Source: Planctomycetota bacterium
GTDB taxonomy: Bacteria; Planctomycetota; E44-bin39
NCBI GenBank assembly: GCA_004376375.1
Contig: SOJX01000049.1
Span: 40,173 to 104,172 of the forward strand
Reading direction: 5' to 3'
DNA length: 64,000 nt
Shown here: piece by piece, positions 59,285 through 64,000 of the stretch
How positions within the stretch are numbered: position 1 is the stretch's first letter
Layout of the letters: every line of letters begins with the position of its first letter
Program-made: the position numbers and the translations under genes
Notes under the pieces: generated by a model
What the model saw: only the letters and a program-made list of their open reading frames with translations
The model's database searches: none
Told to the model about the DNA's origin: nothing

Positions 59285-60106
59285 TTATTGCTTCTCAGGC
59301 GGGCTCTCAGGTTCCTTTTCCGGTGGTGCGGCGCCTGCGGTTGGTTTGAACAGGTCGGGATTATTCTGCAACTTGACGTCGAGCGCGCGTATGAATTCCG
59401 CGGCGACGACCTCGGCCATGTAGCGCCGGAGGCATTTATAGTTCTTTCCGTTAAGATCTTTCGCCAGCGCCGGTTTATCGAATTCATTGCTCTTGTAGTA
59501 TATTCCCTGCACGACGGAGATTTCCTCCTCCGCCTGGAATATCCATGACGGCGCCGGGTCGCCGCGCCGGAAAATCTCGACCTTAACTGCGTAAGTTTCC
59601 GCGGCCGTAATAATCGGCGCGCCGAAAAACCAGAGCAGGAAGCCGGGCACCGACAGGCCGTAAGACCAGAACTTTTCCTTCTGCGATGCCTTGATAATTT
59701 TTCCCCGCACAACCAGCTCGCCCGCCTTGTCCTTGCGGGGGTCGCTTATAAGGTGGACTTTTGTAAAGATTTTTGAAGTCTTCAGCGCGCTTATGAATAT
59801 GTCCTGGGTTTCCCTCTGCGGGCTGAACAGCATCGGCCCCGTGCTTATGCCGACGGGCTCCTTGTCGGGCGCTTCATAATAGAACCAGCCGAAAGGCACC
59901 AGTGGGAAAATGTAACATGCTTTGCCCGTAAACCTATATTCTCTTCTATCATCACCGAACAGTTCAACGCCTATTTCAAGCGGCACGCGGGATTTCGCCG
60001 GCTCAACCACTGCGTCGGAAACGGGGATCGTTGAACAGCCGGCCCATAATGAACCGCTGAATACGAGGGCGGTCAGAAGAAAACAGGCGGGTCGATAATT
60101 CTTCAT
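59285..60106 (-). CDS. Lipoprotein of unknown function
   Basis: 273 residues with signal peptide and lipobox LWAGC. The mature part has ELFGDDRREY, YIFPLVPFGWFYYEAP and a later hydrophobic stretch LSVPGFLLWFFGAPIITAAE. Alternating strands suggest a beta-rich periplasmic domain. The end is Pro/Glu-rich (PPEKEPESPPEKQ). First gene of a three-gene set with the C39 peptidase and the small membrane protein. No named family recognised. Confidence 0.75.
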   Translation of the reverse strand: MKNYRPACFLLTALVFSGSLWAGCSTIPVSDAVVEPAKSRVPLEIGVELFGDDRREYRFTGKACYIFPLVPFGWFYYEAPDKEPVGISTGPMLFSPQRETQDIFISALKTSKIFTKVHLISDPRKDKAGELVVRGKIIKASQKEKFWSYGLSVPGFLLWFFGAPIITAAETYAVKVEIFRRGDPAPSWIFQAEEEISVVQGIYYKSNEFDKPALAKDLNGKNYKCLRRYMAEVVAAEFIRALDVKLQNNPDLFKPTAGAAPPEKEPESPPEKQ

Positions 60107-60316
60107 TGAATGCTCCGAGTTATTAGAATCGTAATTCCCCGGATATCGGCCGGGCCGTTAACCGTCCAGTCCAACGCCGCATCATGACCGGCGGATTATA
60201 GCACAGCCCCCGGCTTCCCGCAAGCCTGGAAAAAAGGCTTGCACTCCACCGGGCGCACCCTAAAATGAAACTTCAGCCATGGTTTACCCGCCAATTCGCC
60301 GTTACAGGAAGGCGCA

Positions 60317-61339
60317 GTGACTGACGAAGAAGATACAAACAACGAAACCCGGGAAGACATGGCGTTTATGTCTGTCGGCGACCACCTCGAAGAACTGCGC
60401 AAGCGCCTAATATATTCATTCCTCGGCTTCCTTATCTTTTTCATCATCGCGCTCTTTTTCCAGGACGAGCTTCTCTGGATAATAACGCGCCCGCATATGT
60501 CGGCACAGAAAATACTTTCAGAAAAACTTCGCAAGCTGACTGTGGAGGACCCGGTTGAAATTGCATGGAAAAAGCAGCTCGCCGCCGCGAATATAACGCT
60601 GGACAACGGGACCGGGCTTCCGCTTATCCTTAATGAAGCAGGCAAAGAAGGAAATGCCTCGAACCTCTCCCCCGAAGAAATGGCGCGGCTCCGGATTGCC
60701 CTCCAGTACGCGGACCACGTCAGGACGGTGAACCCGCCGCCGCAGTTGATGGTCCTCAAGTACCAGGAATCGTTTCTCATATACATGAAAGTATGCGCGG
60801 TTTTCGCGCTGCTTCTGGGAATACCTTTTACCCTTTACAATTTCTGGAAATTCATCGCCGCCGGCCTGTATCCTCATGAGCGAAGCGTCGTCTACATTGC
60901 AGCTCCGCTTTCGCTTGGCCTTTTCGTCGCCGGGATATTATTCGGATATTTTTTCCTGATACGATTCGGCCTCAAGTTTCTCATCACATACGGGAATCCC
61001 GAAATCATCCGCTCCTCCATGACTCTGGGATTTTACTTCGGCCTATTCGTTCTCCTGACCCTGGTTGTTGGAATAATATTTCAGCTTCCGATGGTTATGC
61101 TCGCCCTCGCCAGGATCGGTATCGTTTCGCCACGTTCACTCCGCAAGCACCGTAAAATCGCCATCCTCCTGGCCGTTATCGTCGGAGCGATCCTCACCCC
61201 TCCGGACCCGGTTACACAGATAATGTTGGCCATGCCGGTCATATTTCTATATGAATTCGGCTTGATACTGGTCCGCCTGACGGTTCCCGACGAGGAAGAG
61301 GAAGATTCCGACACAGCGGCGGCGGAGGCAAAGGCGTGA
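60317..61339 (+). CDS. tatC: Twin-arginine translocase subunit TatC with long first periplasmic loop
   Basis: 340 residues, starting at GTG (AGGAAGG upstream). TatC docks twin-arginine signal peptides. DHLEELRKRL at the N-terminus and six membrane helices are recognisable. Between helix 1 (about 33-52) and helix 2 (about 157-180) lie ~100 residues, far longer than in Escherichia coli. This loop contains a helical region KILSEKLRKLTVEDPVEIAW. An acidic tail follows helix 6. The stop overlaps the next start (GTGA). tatA/tatB are not in the window. Confidence 0.93.
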   Translation: MTDEEDTNNETREDMAFMSVGDHLEELRKRLIYSFLGFLIFFIIALFFQDELLWIITRPHMSAQKILSEKLRKLTVEDPVEIAWKKQLAAANITLDNGTGLPLILNEAGKEGNASNLSPEEMARLRIALQYADHVRTVNPPPQLMVLKYQESFLIYMKVCAVFALLLGIPFTLYNFWKFIAAGLYPHERSVVYIAAPLSLGLFVAGILFGYFFLIRFGLKFLITYGNPEIIRSSMTLGFYFGLFVLLTLVVGIIFQLPMVMLALARIGIVSPRSLRKHRKIAILLAVIVGAILTPPDPVTQIMLAMPVIFLYEFGLILVRLTVPDEEEEDSDTAAAEAKA

Positions 61340-62382
61340 AGCTCGGTATAATCGGCCTGACGCAATCGGGCAAAAGCACCGCAATCTTTGCCCTGACCGG
61401 CCAGACGCCCGGAGCCGCAGGGCTTGTGGGAAAGCATCAAGCCGTCGTGCCCGTCCCTGACGAGCGCCTCGACGCCCTGTTCCAGATATACCCCCGCGAC
61501 AGGCGTGTTCCGGCAACGGTGGAATTTATCGACTACGGCGAGATTCCCCGCGATTCTTCCGCCTACTGGGCGAACGTGCGCCTTGCTGACGCGCTGGTGC
61601 ACGTCGTTGCCGGGTTCGACCCCGTGAGCCGGGAGGAGCGTGATTCATCCGCTCTCCGCGCGGCCTATAACGAGTTGAACGCCGAGCTCGCCGTTTCCGA
61701 CCTTGATATCATCGAAAGGCGCAGAGATAAACTCAGCAAGCAGATTAAACGCCCGACAAAAACCCAGGATCAGGACCTCGAAGAACTGGCCCTGCTCGAG
61801 CGCATGCTCGAGGCGGAGAATGCGGGCGGCTCATTCGCGGACGTCGAGATGTCGGACAGTGAGGCGAAACTCCTGCGAAGTTTTCAATTGCTTACACGTA
61901 AGCCCGAGCTGGTTCTTCTGAATCTTTCCGAGAACGCGTGGTCCAATCGCGGAGAGATTAAAGCGGCGTTTCCGGAAAACGTTCAGTTCATCGAGATGTG
62001 CGCCATCATCGAGGTGGAACTGGGGCAACTGGAAGAATCCGAACGCGGTGAATTTGCGGAATTATATGAAATTGCCGAGCCGGTCGGACCGCGGGCGATT
62101 ACCGCCGCGTACGGCGTCTCCGGAAGTATCCGCTTTTATACGGTCGGCAAGGACGAGGTCAGGGCATGGACGATTCCTGCCGGCCTGTCCGCAAAAGAAG
62201 CCGCCGCCAAGGTCCACACCGACATGGCGAAAGGCTTTATCCGCGCCAAGACAATCGCATTCGACGACCTGAGCGCGCATGGCTCCGAAAAAGCGGCAAA
62301 GGAAAAAGGCCTCGTCCGCCTCGAAGGAAAAGACTACCGCGTCGCCGACGGCGACGTGCTCGAGTTTCATTTTTCGAAATAG
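61336..62382 (+). CDS. YchF/Obg-like nucleotide-binding protein, atypical
   Basis: 348 residues. P-loop GLTQSGKST (residues 7-15) and a C-terminal TGS-like region (AWTIPAGLSAKEAAAKVH ... YRVADGDVLEFHFSK) give the YchF layout. In YchF the G4 site is NxxE, giving ATP preference; here NLSE fits that. The G3 site, normally DxxG, reads DYGEIP and lacks the Gly. So it is an atypical member, possibly binding nucleotide with altered or no hydrolysis. It starts at a GTG overlapping the tatC stop. Confidence 0.82.
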   Translation: MKLGIIGLTQSGKSTAIFALTGQTPGAAGLVGKHQAVVPVPDERLDALFQIYPRDRRVPATVEFIDYGEIPRDSSAYWANVRLADALVHVVAGFDPVSREERDSSALRAAYNELNAELAVSDLDIIERRRDKLSKQIKRPTKTQDQDLEELALLERMLEAENAGGSFADVEMSDSEAKLLRSFQLLTRKPELVLLNLSENAWSNRGEIKAAFPENVQFIEMCAIIEVELGQLEESERGEFAELYEIAEPVGPRAITAAYGVSGSIRFYTVGKDEVRAWTIPAGLSAKEAAAKVHTDMAKGFIRAKTIAFDDLSAHGSEKAAKEKGLVRLEGKDYRVADGDVLEFHFSK

Positions 62383-62386
62383 GATT

Positions 62387-62414
62387 GTAGGGGCAAGGCA
62401 TGCCTTGCCCCTAC
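62387..62414. repeat. GGGGC-arm palindromic repeat, GGGGCAAGGCA copy
   Basis: Perfect 28-base palindrome with arms GTAGGGGCAAGGCA and TGCCTTGCCCCTAC, directly after the YchF-like gene. It may also work as a terminator for that gene. Confidence 0.65.
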
Positions 62415-62449
62415 ATGAGATTGCCACATTTCTGAAAATCGAAACTCGT

Positions 62450-62478
62450 TTGACATTGCAGCGTATACAACGTAATAT
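62450..62478 (+). promoter_or_regulatory. Strong sigma70-type promoter of argG
   Basis: A perfect TTGACA (62450-62455), 17 bases, then TAATAT (62473-62478), 63 bases before the argG ATG. Confidence 0.65.
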
Positions 62479-62541
62479 TGATAAACGGGTTAACTTGATT
62501 TAGCACTATGCGGTTTACCTTTTCTTTTGCCGGAGGGCTTT

Positions 62542-63744
62542 ATGAAGCGCGTAATTCTCGCATATTCCGGCGGCCTCGACACCAGTGCTGCTCTCCATTG
62601 GCTCAAACACGAGCGCAATTATAAAGTTTCCACATTTTATGCCAACGTCGGCCAGCACGACGACGTTGAAGCCATAACGGACCGCGCGCTCAGCATCGGC
62701 GCCGACGGCGTTTTCGTTGAAGATTTGCGCAAAGTATTTATTGAAAAATACTGCATGCGGGCGCTCATGGCGAATGCGGAACGTTACGACGGTTCGATTC
62801 TCGCCGGCGCTCTTTCACGCCCGCTTATAACCTACGAACTTGTTAAGCGTGCGTCGCACGAAGGCTGCGAGGCCATTGCCCACGGCGGCACTCTGGGCGG
62901 AAACGATACCATCAGGTTTGAAATCGCCGCGGCCGCGCTGGCGCCGGAGCTTCAGGTTATCGCGCCCCACGGCGAATGGCCTATGAAGAAACGCGAAGAC
63001 CTGTTCGAATACACGGACCGCCACGGCATCGAAATCCCGCGGCGGGACGTCAGCGAAATAATTACAGCCGACCAGAACCTGTGGGGCGCTTCGTTCGAGT
63101 GCGTCTCCGACTCGCATTGCCTGAGGACGGCCGGTAACAATGCGTTTTTTATCACAACAAGCCTTGAAGAAGCGCCCAGCCAGCCCGCAACAATAAAAAT
63201 AGGCTTTAACGAAGGATTGCCGGTTTCATTGGACGGCGAGGACATGAGCCCGCTCGATATGGTCAACACATTGAACGAGCTCGGGGCGGCCCACAGCATC
63301 GGGCGCGGCAGCGGGATTGAGAACCGGCTCATCGGCGACAAGGTTCTCAAGTTTCATGAACACCCGGCCGCCGCCATACTTTTTGCAGGCCACCGCGCGA
63401 TGGAGGACGCCACGATTTCAAAGAGCGTGATGTGGCTCTCGCGGCAACTGTCAAACAACTACGCCGAGCTGGTTTTCAACGGGCTCTGGTTTTCCGATCT
63501 GCGCGAAGCGCTGGATGCGTTTTTCCGCCAGACCCAGAAATACGTCACGGGCTCATGCACTGTGCAGATTCACAAGGGCAAAATCAGGCTCGTGGAGCTT
63601 GAAAGCCCCTACTCGCTTCTGACCGCAACGGGCGCCGCTTCCGAGAAAGACAAGGAATATTACAGACAGGCGACCAGCGGTTACAGTGAAGTAATCGCAC
63701 ACAACCTCCGCCTCGAAGCCAAGCGCCGCAAGCGCATCTTCTAA
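62542..63744 (+). CDS. argG: Argininosuccinate synthase, divergent
   Basis: About 400 residues from the ATG at 62542 (GGAGGG upstream). It joins citrulline and aspartate with ATP in arginine synthesis. The ATP motif AYSGGLDTS (7-15) and SRPLI are normal. The second substrate motif is changed: canonical HGCTGKGNDQVRFE reads HGGTLGGNDTIRFE here (114-127). Most residues of the family length are kept, so activity is likely, though a relative with another substrate is possible. argH is not in the window. Confidence 0.87.
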   Translation: MKRVILAYSGGLDTSAALHWLKHERNYKVSTFYANVGQHDDVEAITDRALSIGADGVFVEDLRKVFIEKYCMRALMANAERYDGSILAGALSRPLITYELVKRASHEGCEAIAHGGTLGGNDTIRFEIAAAALAPELQVIAPHGEWPMKKREDLFEYTDRHGIEIPRRDVSEIITADQNLWGASFECVSDSHCLRTAGNNAFFITTSLEEAPSQPATIKIGFNEGLPVSLDGEDMSPLDMVNTLNELGAAHSIGRGSGIENRLIGDKVLKFHEHPAAAILFAGHRAMEDATISKSVMWLSRQLSNNYAELVFNGLWFSDLREALDAFFRQTQKYVTGSCTVQIHKGKIRLVELESPYSLLTATGAASEKDKEYYRQATSGYSEVIAHNLRLEAKRRKRIF

Positions 63745-63753
63745 AGATGAAAT

Positions 63754-64000
63754 ATGAATGATGAACCAGGCCAGGACGTGATCAGCGCCCACGGCAGAAG
63801 CCTGCCGGAAACTGTTTACGGCTTACTCAAAGAGAATGACCTTACACTGGCAACGGCGGAATCATGCACAGGCGGGCTGGTGGGCCATTTACTGACGGAA
63901 GTTCCCGGCATTTCAGCACATTACCTCGGCGGGTTTATAACTTATTCAACCACGCAAAAGTGCGCGACCTGAGCCTTCCGGCCGAGCCTATCGAAAACTA
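63754..64000 (+). pseudogene. cinA: CinA-like C-terminal amidase, broken by a frameshift and cut by the window end
   Basis: The first ~68 residues match the CinA C-terminal domain (nicotinamide-nucleotide amidohydrolase): AESCTGGLVGHLLTEVPGIS and LGGFITYSTTQK. After the AAAA at 63956-63959 the frame runs into TGA at 63970-63972. Shifting by -1 (equivalent to one missing A) restores KVRDLSLPAEPIEN to the window end. Only this domain is present, not the N-terminal MoCF half. The cause could be mutation, sequencing error or slippage. Confidence 0.75.

Noticed and set aside
59251..59712. N-terminal extension of the C39 peptidase frame
   Set aside because: Overlaps the upstream lipoprotein gene on the same strand in another frame. 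The extra ~150 residues are Arg/Ser-rich with no signal peptide; the signal peptide begins after 59250.

Overview
The window is about 58-60% GC and tightly packed with genes. It looks like a chromosomal piece of an uncultured Gram-negative bacterium of the Planctomycetota or a nearby lineage. The reasons are the gene order groEL-groES-groEL-dnaJ-grpE (which I know from memory from Planctomycetes), a third GroEL with its own GroES, several large Hanks-type Ser/Thr kinases with TPR or HEAT partners, a TatC with a very long first periplasmic loop, and outer-membrane or lipoprotein features. This placement is inferred from gene content. I see no rRNA, tRNA, CRISPR array or transposase.

Layout. 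1-1526: end of a probable outer-membrane protein, then rmuC. 1756-13971: a signalling operon with a TPR/ConA-like membrane protein, a Ser/Thr kinase, two membrane-anchored HEAT-repeat proteins and a 1381-residue kinase-ATPase-TPR-GAF protein. 14014-14272: a MITE-like element, then a lipoprotein and a second transmembrane kinase with a basic exported protein. 19361-22865: der-ruvC-purC, where purC is fused in frame to a protein-disulfide-oxidoreductase-like domain that also has its own Shine-Dalgarno and ATG. 23006-30995 (minus strand): a chaperone operon, groEL2-groES-groEL1-dnaJ-grpE-fmdB-yacG-membrane protein, ended by a clear terminator. 31398-36638: an L-2-hydroxyglutarate oxidase-like enzyme, two lipoproteins with Gly-Thr linkers (heparinase-like and CAP-like), a structured intergenic element and a TPR protein. 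37006-42333: a receiver-domain protein and an RND efflux pump with its adaptor. 42457-48469: an alpha/beta hydrolase, dxr, a three-PDZ site-2 protease, and two conserved hypotheticals. 48499-49584: an AT-richer DUF3800 gene, probably acquired. 49610-52246: exonuclease III, a HEAT-vWA protein and a small membrane protein. 52590-58144: two thiolase-fold proteins that both lack the Cys-His-His catalytic residues, two DUF35 proteins, then groES2-groEL3. 58226-60106: a C39-peptidase lipoprotein cassette. 60317-64000: tatC, a YchF-like protein, a divergent argG, and a cinA gene broken by a frameshift near the window end.

The candidates for an undescribed system are, first, the four-gene pseudo-thiolase/DUF35 cluster with its adjacent private chaperonin, which resembles Ltp2-DUF35 aldolases more than true thiolases. 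Second is the PurC-PDO fusion with an internal translation start. Third is the C39 peptidase/small membrane protein/lipoprotein cassette. Gaps also carry several families of short palindromic repeats: nested inverted repeats built from iterated 7-9 bp words, and palindromes with GGGGC outer arms. A pair of TGCCA-N3-TGGCA sites lies upstream of groEL2.
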